From Pirellulales bacterium (GTDB lineage: Bacteria; Planctomycetota; Planctomycetia; Pirellulales; JALHPA01), in assembly GCA_033762255.1 (NCBI GenBank), contig JANRLT010000014.1:100926-164925 (forward strand): 64,000 nucleotides of DNA. The letters run 5' to 3'. Of the stretch, positions 17,416-26,961 are shown piece by piece. Numbering within the stretch: position 1 is the stretch's first letter; every line of letters starts with the position of its first letter. The notes beneath the pieces are model-generated. The model did not search any database. It was given only the letters and a program-made list of their open reading frames with translations, and had not been told where the DNA came from. A program made the translations under genes and the position numbers.

Positions 17416-19812
17416 CTACTGACCCGCCGGTGGTGTTTTGGCCAGTTCTTTCTTGGCATGATCGCGCCAGCGTTTGGCCGCGGCCTGGCGGGTGGCGGCC
17501 GGGCTATCGGGAGAATAGCTAAACGTGGGAAACGACCCGGTCACCGGATCGGTAAATACGTCCCGCAAGGCGTGATAGGCCAGCACCCGCGTGTCCAGGC
17601 TTTCGCTTTCCAGGTCATCGAGCAATCCTGCGAGCGCGCCATTCAACAGATCGGCTTTGGTGTAGCCTTTCAGATGGCGGTAAAGCTTGGGTCCTTCGTT
17701 GCGGCGCAGTTGCTCAAAGGTTTCGCGAATTTTGGCCGCTGTTTCGGGACCGCGCGACAGGGCGGCCTGCAGGGCGGCGATCTCCCGCGACCAGACGGCC
17801 TTTTGGTCGGTATCGTTAAATGAGCCGATGAATAACTCAAAGTCGTCAATCAACGCCAAGCTGCGCGCGGCCAGGTAACGAATTTCCGCGCGGCGATGCG
17901 CGGCTAATTCGCGTAACACCAGCTTGACGGGCCGGTTGGGATCCAGCATTTGGCCAAAAGGCATGGTCGCCTGCTGCTCAAATCCGTTTAATTCGTTTCG
18001 TTCGATCCACTTTGGCAGGGGGGGCATGTTTCCGCTGGTCGCGGGAATGGCCGCGGGGGCCAGGGACAAATGAGCGGGGCTGGAAATGGACTGGGGGAGT
18101 TCATCCACGCCCGGGCCTTGCCACTGAAATTTTCCCTCGGCCCCATAAATGTCGATCGCCAGTTGCGGCGCGCTAGTCTCGGGGTCGGATCCGGAATCCA
18201 GATAACGCCGCACGCTAATTGCAACCTTGCTGACGGGGTCGTTTAGCACCAAGGTCCCGGCGCTCATTCCCGGCTCGATGCTTAGTCGGGTGTTTTGTTG
18301 ACCATTATTACTGATCACTAACTGGCCAAACAATATGCGTATGCGGGTTGGTTGATCCTGGGGCACCGGTGGAAATTCCACGAGTGTCTCTCCCACCAGT
18401 ACCAAGCTGATTCCCGATTTGAGCGTGATGGTTGGTCGATACGTATGCAAACTCAGGATACGGCTGCCATCCACAACGGGCTCCCCCGCTTGAATTCGTT
18501 GCCAACTGCTTTCAGTGTTGTTCCAGCGTAATACCGCTGGGCTAGAGTCCTGGGCCAGACGGCCTATCGCCACCCCTTCGGCGGCGCTGGCTGCGACCGC
18601 ACTGGTTGCCGGTGCGTCGGTCCCCGGCGGGGGGGCTTGATCGACCACCGGGGCGTTGTTACCCGCCGCGGGTGTGCCGGGAGGCGTGGTTTCCGCGGGT
18701 AGCGGGGCAGGGGGGGCATTCGCATCCCCCACACTGTTGGGATCGACGGCCTTGGTCGCGTTATCCGGCGTGGCCGGAATATTGGCAACAGGGGGTAATG
18801 TTCCTTCGGGTAATAAGGCCTGCCCCGCGTTTGGTTGGACAAGCGGCGGGACAACCGTGGGATTTGGCGACGCGGCGGCATTGGGTAAGTTCACATCCGC
18901 TGCGGGATTGGCGTCTGTGGCCGGCGTCGAGATACTGGGAGGATTTTTACCGGCGGCCGTGACCCCCGGATCATTGGTGCCTGGGCTGGCGACATCGGCA
19001 TCCGGAGCAGCGTTGGAGTTGGGCAAAGCATTTGCCGGAACAGCGGCGGCGTTACCTTGAGCGGGTAAAAGTGGATTTTGCGGAGCTGCCGCAGGTAAAG
19101 ATTTGCCATCGGCGGGTTGCGCGGGAGCGGCATCGACCAGCCCCGTCATGGCTATCCACGGATGCTGCCGGTCAAATTCGCCATAGAGTCGGGCTATCCC
19201 TAACAAAGCCGCCCCCGCCACTAACAGCGTGGCCACTACCGGCCAAAATCGCCCTCGCTGGGGTTCGCGTAAATATTCGGGTACTGCGGGGCGTTCGCGG
19301 GGGGCCAAAGTGACAGGGTGGGGGGAGACTGCCGCGACCGCGGAAGAATGATCTTTGGGCGGGTGGCCATTGGGCCGATGATCGGTTTGGGCGTCCGCCC
19401 CTGCGCGAGCCAGGTACTCCGCGGCTAAACCGGGAATTTGGTACATTTTGCGACGCAAATTTGGATCAATTTCCGCCGGCTGGCTGGTTACCAGGGCCAA
19501 CACCTGATGGCAGGCGGCCACTTCCGCCATGTGCACATCGGATTGCAGCAGCATTTTGTCAAATTCTTGGACGACATCGGCGGGCATCACATTATCCAGA
19601 TACGAAGCCACGCTATTGGCGTCCCCGCCCATCCCCTTGCCATGCACCTTGGGTGTTCCCAATCGTAAATGCTGGGTCACCTCGCGAATATGCTGCATTA
19701 AATTGCGGGCAAATTCAGTCTCTTCGATTTTGTGCGCGATTTCTTCCCGTTGGGTGGGATCCTTCAGGGATTCATCCATATATGCCAGCAACGTGCGTAA
19801 AGTCAGACGCAT
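17416..19812 (-). CDS. Large single-pass membrane protein with FecR-like domain
   Basis: This 798-residue protein has a soluble N-terminal domain (about residues 1-135, starting MRLTLRTLLAYMDESLKD), one membrane helix near 190-212 (WPVVATLLVAGAALLGIARL), a long Pro/Ala/Asn-rich linker from about 225 to 425, and a FecR-like domain at about 430-600 (VLRWNNTESSWQRIQAGEPV, then DGSRILSL). The last 170 residues are helical. The N-terminal topology and FecR-like part fit anti-sigma or surface-sensing proteins of planctomycetes, but no sigma factor gene is adjacent. The ATG at 19810-19812 is chosen; an upstream in-frame start would add three residues. Function is inferred from fold only. Confidence 0.65.
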   Translation of the reverse strand: MRLTLRTLLAYMDESLKDPTQREEIAHKIEETEFARNLMQHIREVTQHLRLGTPKVHGKGMGGDANSVASYLDNVMPADVVQEFDKMLLQSDVHMAEVAACHQVLALVTSQPAEIDPNLRRKMYQIPGLAAEYLARAGADAQTDHRPNGHPPKDHSSAVAAVSPHPVTLAPRERPAVPEYLREPQRGRFWPVVATLLVAGAALLGIARLYGEFDRQHPWIAMTGLVDAAPAQPADGKSLPAAAPQNPLLPAQGNAAAVPANALPNSNAAPDADVASPGTNDPGVTAAGKNPPSISTPATDANPAADVNLPNAAASPNPTVVPPLVQPNAGQALLPEGTLPPVANIPATPDNATKAVDPNSVGDANAPPAPLPAETTPPGTPAAGNNAPVVDQAPPPGTDAPATSAVAASAAEGVAIGRLAQDSSPAVLRWNNTESSWQRIQAGEPVVDGSRILSLHTYRPTITLKSGISLVLVGETLVEFPPVPQDQPTRIRILFGQLVISNNGQQNTRLSIEPGMSAGTLVLNDPVSKVAISVRRYLDSGSDPETSAPQLAIDIYGAEGKFQWQGPGVDELPQSISSPAHLSLAPAAIPATSGNMPPLPKWIERNELNGFEQQATMPFGQMLDPNRPVKLVLRELAAHRRAEIRYLAARSLALIDDFELFIGSFNDTDQKAVWSREIAALQAALSRGPETAAKIRETFEQLRRNEGPKLYRHLKGYTKADLLNGALAGLLDDLESESLDTRVLAYHALRDVFTDPVTGSFPTFSYSPDSPAATRQAAAKRWRDHAKKELAKTPPAGQ

Positions 19813-21044
19813 AATGCACACCCATCAATATCAAAAGGAAGCCTGCATAGGAAATAAAATGGCAGGCAAGCTACAAGGCAGAGTATCCGCCATTATATAA
19901 GTGGGCTTTGGACGGCGATTCCGTGCAAAAAACTGCTACGAAATCAATTCTTAGTGAATTAAATAGGTCCGTTATGAGGTTGATAACAATTTTTAATGCT
20001 AGGCCGTGTTTTGTATTAGCGGCTGTGTGTTTTGCGGGTTTAAGTGGAGGAACGGCTTGCTCGACATGTCAGCTCAGGCGGGCCAAAACTCTGCCACGCT
20101 CCCAAATAGCCAGCAAAAAAAATTTGCAGGACCGCCCAGATCCAGGGTGCGGGAGAGGGTCTGTGTGTATGCGACCAGAGGGGACTGGCCAGCAAGGGGA
20201 AAAACTCTGTCGTGTCGGCCTGTTGTGGGCTGTGCTCTAAGAAGTGCTGATCAGTTGTTGCCGAGGGGGAAGAATCGTAAGTACGGGTCGGGGACTTAGC
20301 CGTGGCGGGGACAGCCGCTGTCAGCGGGGGTCGCAGGGGAACACGGTAAGGGATGACCGTGGATTGCAATAATTGCGGCGCAATCTTGTTATTTTCTGCT
20401 TGTAACGTTGGCACCGGTGATAAGGGGAGATTACTACACAACCAGAAGTACATTACCAGATTAAGTGCCATAATTTTCGCCAAACAGGCATGGACGAATG
20501 ATCACGCCCAGTACCGTTTCTTTGGCTAACGCCAGATCTAGAACAGCGATGAGCTTATGCAGAGGGGATGCAAGCGCTGTGCCAGCGGGGATTGGCGATT
20601 TTTATACTAAAATTTCCGGCAAATTTGTGGCATGGATTAGTCGTCATGCCGTCTTTTTGCAACACAAGGGGGTGGCAAAAAGGCAACCATCTAAACAAGT
20701 GTTTCCCCCCCAGTTGGTGTTAGATGGTTTATTGCGGTCCACCGCCAGTGCGGTATGTCGTGGCGTGCAAAATCGTATGTTGCGGTTGCCCGCGCGGGCT
20801 AAGATCCTTTGTCTGCGATTTTTCATAAACAGCAATTTTTCCCGCAAAACACGGGGAATTTAATAAAGTCCAGGATTTTTATGCAATTTTATACGGGGAT
20901 AAAAAAAGTCCTGGTTTTTATTTGCGATTGCCTGATTTTGGCCTAAGTTTTTGTAGCAATTCACTTGTCCCCACCAATGTGGGTTTGGGGATTCTACGCC
21001 GTTCAGCCCACATCTTTAGATCACCATATTTAGGTTCGAAAACT
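19813..21044. other. 1.2-kb region without a confident gene
   Basis: Reading frames on both strands overlap here and none is convincing. The plus frame from ATG 19974 (MRLITIFNARPCFVLAAVCF) opens like a signal peptide but is then low-complexity in pattern. The minus frame 20040-20471 (MALNLVMYFWLCSNLPLS) also opens with a hydrophobic segment. Near 20870-20920 two similar motifs, AAAGTCCAGGATTTTTA and AAAGTCCTGGTTTTTA, form an imperfect direct repeat ahead of the HDOD gene. Confidence 0.4.
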
Positions 21045-21968
21045 ATGAGTGCAGCCCCTACGACGACGCCCCCCACGTTTCAACAATTATTGGCTAATGC
21101 CCAACTGCCGGCTTTGCCGCAAAGTGCGATTCGTTTGATGGAATTGTCGCGAGATCCGAATAAGGGTCCGGCGGATTTTGCGGTTCCGATTGAGGCGGAC
21201 GCTGGATTGACTGGCCAAATCTTGAAGTTTGTCAACTCCGCCTATTTTGGTTTTTCGCGTGAAATTTCCAACATCAAGATGGCAATCACGCTGGTCGGTA
21301 TTCGCACGATCAAGAATTTTGCCCTGTGGAGCGCGGTTTTTAGCCTGATGCCCAATCCCAAATGCGGGCCGTTTGACCTAAAGCGGTTGTGGCAGGATTC
21401 GTTGCGTCGGGCCTTATTTGCTCGGGCATTTGCCAAGCAAAAAGGGATGAAGGACGCGGAAGAGGTGTTTGCCGCGGCCTTGCTGCAAGATATGGCCGTG
21501 CCGCTCTTAGCAAAGGAAAAGTCCAAGGATTATCTGGAATTGTTAGAGACGCGGGCCGCCACCGGCAAGCGCCTGTCGGAATTGGAACAAGAGCGATTTG
21601 GCTTTCAGCATGCCGAAGTCGCGGGGGCGATGTCCCGCAGTTGGAAAATGCCCGAAAGCTTTGCCCTGATGCTGGATAATCACGTCGATTTGCAAAAGCT
21701 GATGACCGAGTCCCATCCCGATGTGGGCAGCATATCGGTCGCTTTGTCGGCATATTTGCCGTCGTGTAGCGATAATCAGTGGGGAGAGTGCGGGGTGTTT
21801 GATCAATTTTATCAACAGCTCAAGGATCCCCGCGGTCCCAGTGTGCCGGAATTCCTGGCCCTGGTGGACAAGGAATATACCGATTTCGCGCCCGTTCTGA
21901 AATTGCCCGCCCCCAGCAAGACATTGCTTGCCAGTTACGAAGAATCATTGACCGAAGCGGCGCTCTAG
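21045..21968 (+). CDS. HDOD domain protein
   Basis: This 307-residue cytoplasmic protein is an HDOD signalling protein, an HD-related fold that usually lacks hydrolase activity and scaffolds regulation. The domain covers about residues 10-210: LPALPQSAIRLMELSRDPN near 19, TGQILKFVNSAYFGFSREIS near 55, and KMAITLVGIRTIKNFALWSA near 77. The start is the ATG at 21045 (MSAAPTTTPPTFQQLL). A strong intrinsic terminator follows at 22007-22037. The gap before the gene is long (1.2 kb) and may hold its promoter. The next gene is a TPR protein in the same direction, but the terminator separates them. Its partner is unknown. Confidence 0.88.
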   Translation: MSAAPTTTPPTFQQLLANAQLPALPQSAIRLMELSRDPNKGPADFAVPIEADAGLTGQILKFVNSAYFGFSREISNIKMAITLVGIRTIKNFALWSAVFSLMPNPKCGPFDLKRLWQDSLRRALFARAFAKQKGMKDAEEVFAAALLQDMAVPLLAKEKSKDYLELLETRAATGKRLSELEQERFGFQHAEVAGAMSRSWKMPESFALMLDNHVDLQKLMTESHPDVGSISVALSAYLPSCSDNQWGECGVFDQFYQQLKDPRGPSVPEFLALVDKEYTDFAPVLKLPAPSKTLLASYEESLTEAAL

Positions 21969-22006
21969 CCGCTGGTCGCGGCCAGACTCCCTCCCAAACA
22001 CCAAAA

Positions 22007-22037
22007 GCGCCGTGATGCTAATCACGGCGTTTTTTTT
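22007..22037 (+). terminator. Intrinsic terminator after the HDOD gene
   Basis: CGCCGTGAT and ATCACGGCG form a perfect 9-base stem with a GCTA loop, followed by eight T at 22030-22037. It lies 39 bases after the stop of the HDOD gene and is a clear rho-independent terminator. Confidence 0.9.
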
Positions 22038-22242
22038 GTTAAAAAAATGGCGTGGCTGATTTTTGGGTGCCGGAAAATACATTGGAATTTTTCCCTCCGG
22101 GCCTGTTGCCAGCAAAAAACCACAGGAACTTTTTTACCGCACCACTTTGGCTTTTCAACGTATTTTGAATTGGCAAGTCACAGGAATCGATTAAAATGTA
22201 GTTAGTGGCTGTCATTTCACATTTGTTTCCCAAGTTTCACCC

Positions 22243-22278
22243 TGTGTCGTAAATCGAAACTGTGTCGCAAATCGAAAC
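22243..22278 (+). repeat. 18-base tandem duplication over the TPR gene start
   Basis: TGTGTCGTAAATCGAAAC at 22243-22260 is followed directly by TGTGTCGCAAATCGAAAC at 22261-22278. The second copy contains the GTG start at 22262, while the first copy would read into a stop (TCG TAA). Confidence 0.75.
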
Positions 22279-22825
22279 ATCCCGCCGCCGCATGATTCTT
22301 CGCGAAGTCGAGGGATACTTGGACTTGCTGCAGCTCTTTGGCGAGCAGTGGGTTCCCGTCCCCGCGCAACGGACCGCGCTGGCGGAGCGGGCCATAGGCA
22401 CCCTGAATAAACTGAGCGAGGAAGAACGCCTCAGCCCCCCCGCCCAAAATTTGCTCGGACAGGCCTATCGCTCGCTGGAACGCTATGCCGAGGCGATTCC
22501 CCCCCTGCGGATAGCCGCCGACGCCGAACCAAAAAACATTCACATTTGGCTGGCATTGGGCTGGTGTTATAAACGAACATCCAGATTGGATCTGGCGATT
22601 GAGTCCTTGGAAGAAGCGCTCGAGGCCAAGCCCAACGTGGCGATCATTCATTATAATTTGGCCTGTTATTGGAGCCTGGCCCAGCATAAAGAGCACGCGT
22701 TAAAGTACCTGGCGAATGCTCTGCAGATCGACCCGGATTATCGCGACTTGGTGGCACAAGAGCGGGACTTTGACCCGCTGCGTAATGATCCTGACTTTCG
22801 GGCGTTGACCGCGGTGCTGGTGTAA
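22262..22825 (+). CDS. Tetratricopeptide repeat protein
   Basis: This 187-residue protein consists of TPR helices, which usually mediate protein contacts. Repeats read AEAIPPLRIAADAEPKNIHI, IWLALGWCYKRTSRLDLAIE, SLEEALEAKPNVAIIHYNLA and LKYLANALQIDPDYRDL. The GTG at 22262 gives MSQIETSRRRMILREVEGYL; the ATG at 22292 (MILREVEGYLDLLQLFG) is equally possible. An 18-base tandem duplication covers the GTG start, so the 5' region has been rearranged. No signal peptide is seen, so it is probably cytoplasmic. The fhcA gene follows on the opposite strand; its stop is only 30 bases away, so the two genes converge. No function beyond binding is evident. Confidence 0.75.
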   Translation: MSQIETSRRRMILREVEGYLDLLQLFGEQWVPVPAQRTALAERAIGTLNKLSEEERLSPPAQNLLGQAYRSLERYAEAIPPLRIAADAEPKNIHIWLALGWCYKRTSRLDLAIESLEEALEAKPNVAIIHYNLACYWSLAQHKEHALKYLANALQIDPDYRDLVAQERDFDPLRNDPDFRALTAVLV

Positions 22826-22854
22826 AATAGCCGGTGTATCGCAAAAGATAATGG

Positions 22855-24549
22855 CTATTCTTCTCCAAAGGCAAAATTAACCGTCGCCATCTCCAGGTTT
22901 TCCGCCATCCAGTCCGCTAAATCGATTCCTCCGGCGGAATGCAACAGTTCCGGCAAGACATTTGTCGCCTGCAACCGCGTTCCCGTTGTTAGTTGCCTTA
23001 GCTCCCCGCGCTCCACGACAATCTCTCCCGCGTGAATCGTATACACCGGCACGCTAAACATCTCCTCGTAATTGTCGCTGGGGGCATAAATCGCCAGATC
23101 CGCCACGGCCCCCGGTCCCAGATGACCCCGGTCCGCCAGGCCGAGCAGGCGCGCGGGGGCAGCGCGCGTGAGAATGCAAATCTCCGCCAGTGAATATTCC
23201 CGTTCCAGTTTGGCCACGGTCGAACGTTCCCGCACCCGCCGGGGGAGGGTTTGCCACACTTCCCGCCGGTACGCGCTGTCCATGAGCAGTCGGATCAGCG
23301 TGGGATACCGCCAAAACACGGCTCCGTTGGGGTGATCGGTGGTCAAAGCCAATCGCCACGGGTCCGCGGCGGTCAAATACCACTCCAGCCCAATCGCGAA
23401 CTGCCAGGCGTGGATCAGGCTGTGTTGCTTGTACTCGACCGGGATCACGCCGCATCCGCCGCAGCCCGCCAGATCATGGTTGAAGCGCCGTCCGCCGGTG
23501 ATCCGGGCCAGATATTGCGCGGCCGCGCTGTCCCCCGTCATGCTGATGGTTGGGCCAAAGAGCGCCTGCCCCACGTCCACGCTTAATTCCGGGTGGCTGT
23601 TAAACCAGTCCACTAGCGGACCCACACCGCTGCCAAACGACCCTTCGTCCCCCACACCGCCGCTGTAACTGTGAAACTGGATATGCGTCAGATGCGCGGG
23701 GAGACCCGCCAGCGTCCGCATTGTTTCCAGCGTTGTGCGATAATTTCCCGCATGGCCCAGATTGTTGCAATGGATATGGGCGGGATGGGGCAATTTGAGT
23801 TCGACGGCCAATTCGGCGATTTCCCGCAGGATACGCCGGGGCGTGAGGGGTAAATCCGGCAATTCCTGATCGAGATCGGCAAAATCGCCACTGCGGCCCT
23901 GTTTCCAGCTCTCCACACCGCCGGGATTTACCACCTTGAGCGCATAGCCACGGGCCACGTTCAATAGCCAAGCCAAATAGCCTAAGGAGTCCTCCCGACG
24001 GTTTGACGCTAGTAACTCTAGCAACCGCCGGTCATTTCCCACCAGTAGATAGCAGCCAGTATCCAGATTGGGGATTTCGTCTAGGTCGCGATGGGCCAAA
24101 CGGGCCAAAAGCGGCGCGACCGCCGCATCAAAGACTGTCGTATAGCCCAATCCGCAGTAGCGGTATCCCGTGGCCAGCGTGGTGGGGACAATGCCGAGCG
24201 AACCGGGAGGAAGAAATTCGCTATTCTGGGAGATCGCGGCTTCGTAATGTTTACCGGTGCGCCGCGCTTCGGGCAGCATGGCCCGGCCGGTGTTGACCTT
24301 GCCGCCGGCCACGTGGGAATGCATGTCGATTCCGCCGGGAAAGACCACATAACCGGTCGCGTCGAGTGTGCGGTAGGGAACTTCTGGCGGCGCGGATTTG
24401 GTTGTGCCAAATGTTGCTGAATCTGTTTTTGCAACTTGGGGCGCGGCCACAATTCGCCCATCCCGGATCCATAATTCGCGCACCTCCCCCGCGATGCCAT
24501 TTGCCGGATCGTAAACCTTGCCACCGACAATGTTCCACAGTTCCGTCAT
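22855..24549 (-). CDS. fhcA: Formylmethanofuran dehydrogenase/hydrolase subunit A
   Basis: FhcA is the amidohydrolase subunit of the formyltransferase/hydrolase complex, which releases formate from formyl-methanofuran in bacterial H4MPT-linked C1 metabolism. The protein has 564 residues. Metal-site motifs are intact: FPGGIDMHSHVAGGKVNTGR near residue 73, the lysine in ALKVVNPGGVESW near 198, HIHCNNLGHAGNY near 262, THIQFHSYSG near 293, and TTDHPNGAVFW near 397. The start is the ATG at 24547-24549. fhcB lies 120 bases upstream on the same strand, with a structured 62-bp repeat between them. The fhcC and fhcD genes are not in the window. In methylotrophs this complex acts with a polyglutamylated methanofuran analogue, which the mfn-like genes may supply. 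Confidence 0.93.
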   Translation of the reverse strand: MTELWNIVGGKVYDPANGIAGEVRELWIRDGRIVAAPQVAKTDSATFGTTKSAPPEVPYRTLDATGYVVFPGGIDMHSHVAGGKVNTGRAMLPEARRTGKHYEAAISQNSEFLPPGSLGIVPTTLATGYRYCGLGYTTVFDAAVAPLLARLAHRDLDEIPNLDTGCYLLVGNDRRLLELLASNRREDSLGYLAWLLNVARGYALKVVNPGGVESWKQGRSGDFADLDQELPDLPLTPRRILREIAELAVELKLPHPAHIHCNNLGHAGNYRTTLETMRTLAGLPAHLTHIQFHSYSGGVGDEGSFGSGVGPLVDWFNSHPELSVDVGQALFGPTISMTGDSAAAQYLARITGGRRFNHDLAGCGGCGVIPVEYKQHSLIHAWQFAIGLEWYLTAADPWRLALTTDHPNGAVFWRYPTLIRLLMDSAYRREVWQTLPRRVRERSTVAKLEREYSLAEICILTRAAPARLLGLADRGHLGPGAVADLAIYAPSDNYEEMFSVPVYTIHAGEIVVERGELRQLTTGTRLQATNVLPELLHSAGGIDLADWMAENLEMATVNFAFGEE

Positions 24550-24575
24550 GGGCGTGAATGAGTGTTGAAAGTTAA

Positions 24576-24637
24576 TACCGCAACGCGGTTGCGTAACTCA
24601 GCCCAGGGTTGCCGCGCAGCGAGTACCCTGGAAATAC
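24576..24637. repeat. 62-bp structured repeat, copy 1
   Basis: This element lies in the gap between fhcB and fhcA and matches 39225-39286 base for base in length. It has a short GC stem ACCGC-aac-GCGGT and an outer stem CCAGGGT/ACCCTGG. In copy 2 the outer stem is CCTAGGT/ACCTAGG, so the pairing is kept through changes on both sides. Confidence 0.75.
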
Positions 24638-24669
24638 TTCAAAAACTGCTAACTCTGTTTTTTCGCGGA

Positions 24670-25857
24670 TCAATGACCGGCCGTGTGTTTTTCGACCAGT
24701 TCCAACAGTAATTTCAGCACGTCTGTCAGGGGGGGCAAGGAGGTCTCTTTTGCGCCGTCCATATAAAACGGCACACCATCCGCCTCCACCATTGTTCCCC
24801 GTTCCGCATTTAACACATCGCGGGTCTGTATTGAAAAATCCCCATGCCGGTCGGGCCACTGATCCACATCTTGATAATTGTTCCAGAGATGCACCAGGGT
24901 GTATTTTCGTCCCGGATCGAGCCAATCCCACGGGATATCATCGGCCACGACCAGCGCCACATCCGTCATGCCCCGGGACATCACCGTGGCGGCATCGGTC
25001 ACGCCGGGAAAGAACTCCGTATTGCCGCGTAAATAGCTAATCGCCGCCGGATAGCCGCTGCGCGCGGTCAGGACATACGCCGCGCCTGTGGTGTTATAGC
25101 CGCTTGTCAGGGGATACACGGCACAACGGCCAGTCTTTCCACGGGCGAGGGCCAGTACTTCGATCTGTTCGCAGATAGCCGCGCAGCGAACCGAATCGTG
25201 ATAAATATCCCTGGGGAACAGTATTTCCAGTTCATACGGAGAATACTCAATCACCGGATACGCGGCTTCCTCCCAGGCGCGCAGGAATTCAGCGCTGACC
25301 AGCGCGTGGGCGGCGGGGTGGTTATTTTCCAATGACTCGGCCCGGCGTTGCAGATAGGCGGCATACTCTGCCGAGCCGGACTGCGTATAAACCAGCAGTT
25401 CATCCAGGACCAATTGCAAATGTTCCGCCGGAATCACCGTATGATGAATCGCTTTTCGCAGGTCGGTCGACATGAGCGAATCCGACGCGGCAAAATTGAC
25501 GGCTGGCGAAGTCAATTGCCAAAAGTGGTTGCCCGTCCCTTGCTGGGCGGCGTCGTACAAATGCGGCGGACACGCCAGACCAATCATCAATCGCAAATCG
25601 CAACGGTGTGTGACTTCCGCCGCCGTGGTGCGCATTTCACCCACGGTCATGAGTGGCGTGCCCCTGCTGGGGATCAGCGCCCCCGCCGGCACGTCCAGCA
25701 GCCCCCGGCACCGTTCCGCCAGCTTGACCGCCAGTTGTTGGGCCTCGCACGTGGCGGATGACAGCCCATAGATCAGGGGGTAATGGGCACGAGATAACAG
25801 CGCGGCGATTTCGGCGCAGGTGGCTTGCCATGCGGCGGGATGGGGTGCGTCATTCAT
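24670..25857 (-). CDS. fhcB: Formylmethanofuran dehydrogenase/hydrolase complex subunit B
   Basis: FhcB is the second subunit of the complex with FhcA and shares the molybdopterin-domain fold of archaeal FwdB, without clear metal ligands in bacteria. The protein has 395 residues. Recognisable segments are YPLIYGLSSATCEAQQLAVK near residue 27, LMIGLACPPHLYD near 91, and YNTTGAAYVLTARSGYPAAI near 258. The start is the ATG at 25855-25857 (MNDAPHPAAW). The order fhcB-fhcA on one strand is consistent with cotranscription, although the 120-base gap between them contains a repeat. A further membrane protein gene (25883-26641) lies just upstream on the same strand. Confidence 0.9.
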   Translation of the reverse strand: MNDAPHPAAWQATCAEIAALLSRAHYPLIYGLSSATCEAQQLAVKLAERCRGLLDVPAGALIPSRGTPLMTVGEMRTTAAEVTHRCDLRLMIGLACPPHLYDAAQQGTGNHFWQLTSPAVNFAASDSLMSTDLRKAIHHTVIPAEHLQLVLDELLVYTQSGSAEYAAYLQRRAESLENNHPAAHALVSAEFLRAWEEAAYPVIEYSPYELEILFPRDIYHDSVRCAAICEQIEVLALARGKTGRCAVYPLTSGYNTTGAAYVLTARSGYPAAISYLRGNTEFFPGVTDAATVMSRGMTDVALVVADDIPWDWLDPGRKYTLVHLWNNYQDVDQWPDRHGDFSIQTRDVLNAERGTMVEADGVPFYMDGAKETSLPPLTDVLKLLLELVEKHTAGH

Positions 25858-25882
25858 TGGCAAATCGTGTCACAAAGCCCCG

Positions 25883-26641
25883 TTATCGCCGTCGATGCTC
25901 GTACGTGGCTAAAAGTCCCAGGGCAATGACAAAAAACGTAAAAAAGTAGATCCCCTGGGCGACCGTACTGTCAAACAGCCACCGCGCCAGCACAAAACTA
26001 ACAACCAAGATAAGCGACAGCGCAAAATACCCATACAAGGAGATTTGTCCATGTTTGAGCGAAAAGAGCCGCCAACTGGTCCGTTCCTGGTGATCGGCCA
26101 ATTTCTCGCGAAAGATTTTTTGAGCGGCGTTCCGCATGGCCTCGGCCCGTTCAAATTCTCCCTGCAGTTCCGCGCGGGTTTTTTCGGGGGGAGGTAACAA
26201 TCCAAATTCGGCTGACTCTGGATCGCTGGCTGTAGGTTGATAGTAAACCTCTTGGCTGCTGGGGATCACCGCTGCGCGCTGGCCAGGAAAATCCTCTTCG
26301 TCCGCTTCCTCGGCAAATTGGCCGCGCACCCCCGGAGCCAGCACCACCCGCGGTTGCGCAAGCGTGTTGCGAAAGATCGGCGGGATCGGCGGTTCGGGAC
26401 CAAAGTGAGTTTCGCCAGCGGAGCCTTGTTCCGGAGACACGACCACCGGAGGGGGAATGACGGCCCAATCGGCCAGGGGAGGGCCCTCCACCTGGGGAAG
26501 GGGGATTGTTTTCCCAGGGTCGGTACTTTCGCCGGTGCGCGCGGCGGGGCCATCCTCTTTTGAGGGAGGGATGGAAATCGGCGGCGGTTCTGGCGTTTTG
26601 CGAAAAATAAATATGTCCCCGACGATAACCCCCGCGGCCAA
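25883..26641 (-). CDS. Proline-rich membrane protein, function unknown
   Basis: This 252-residue protein has a proline-rich soluble region (about residues 15-130, IPPSKEDGPAARTG and PPPVVVSPEQGSAGE) and two C-terminal membrane helices near 202-222 (GYFALSLILVVSFVLARWLF) and 228-246 (GIYFFTFFVIALGLLAT), ending with HRRR. It overlaps no other gene and lies 25 bases upstream of fhcB on the same strand. The frame opens with TTG at 26641 directly after a TGA, so the start is uncertain. I do not recognise a family; the fhcB link is by position only. Confidence 0.55.
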   Translation of the reverse strand: MAAGVIVGDIFIFRKTPEPPPISIPPSKEDGPAARTGESTDPGKTIPLPQVEGPPLADWAVIPPPVVVSPEQGSAGETHFGPEPPIPPIFRNTLAQPRVVLAPGVRGQFAEEADEEDFPGQRAAVIPSSQEVYYQPTASDPESAEFGLLPPPEKTRAELQGEFERAEAMRNAAQKIFREKLADHQERTSWRLFSLKHGQISLYGYFALSLILVVSFVLARWLFDSTVAQGIYFFTFFVIALGLLATYEHRRR

Positions 26642-26961
26642 CCATTGTCATTCATGCATGCGCGTGCTCAGCCCGGCAGCTTGCCGCTGACCTTGGCTGC
26701 CGGCACGTCCCTGTCCTTTATCTTAGCAAACTCGTCCCGGATTTTCCCACACGGCGCTTGGCGGGAAATATAAAAAAATGACACTTCTCCCCGCTCTCCG
26801 AGGACTTTTTCGATGCGCCGCGAACTTTAAATCCTGTAAAAATCGTAACTCGCGTCTAGCCGCGCGGCGGGATTCGCGTTTTCCCCTTGTCCAGCGGCGG
26901 CATTTTCCGCAAACTAAAGCCTAGAAGAGCAGTTCCCGTATCGTACAAGGCACCGACATTG
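26642..26961. other. Intergenic region ahead of glnS
   Basis: I see no gene in these 320 bases. They hold the divergent promoters of the membrane protein at 25883 and glnS, and GC-rich sequence without a clear hairpin. Confidence 0.5.

Noticed and set aside
20498..20863. A 121-codon plus frame in the gap before the HDOD gene
   Set aside because: It has no plausible start, no domain, and the opposite strand is equally open, so I do not call it.
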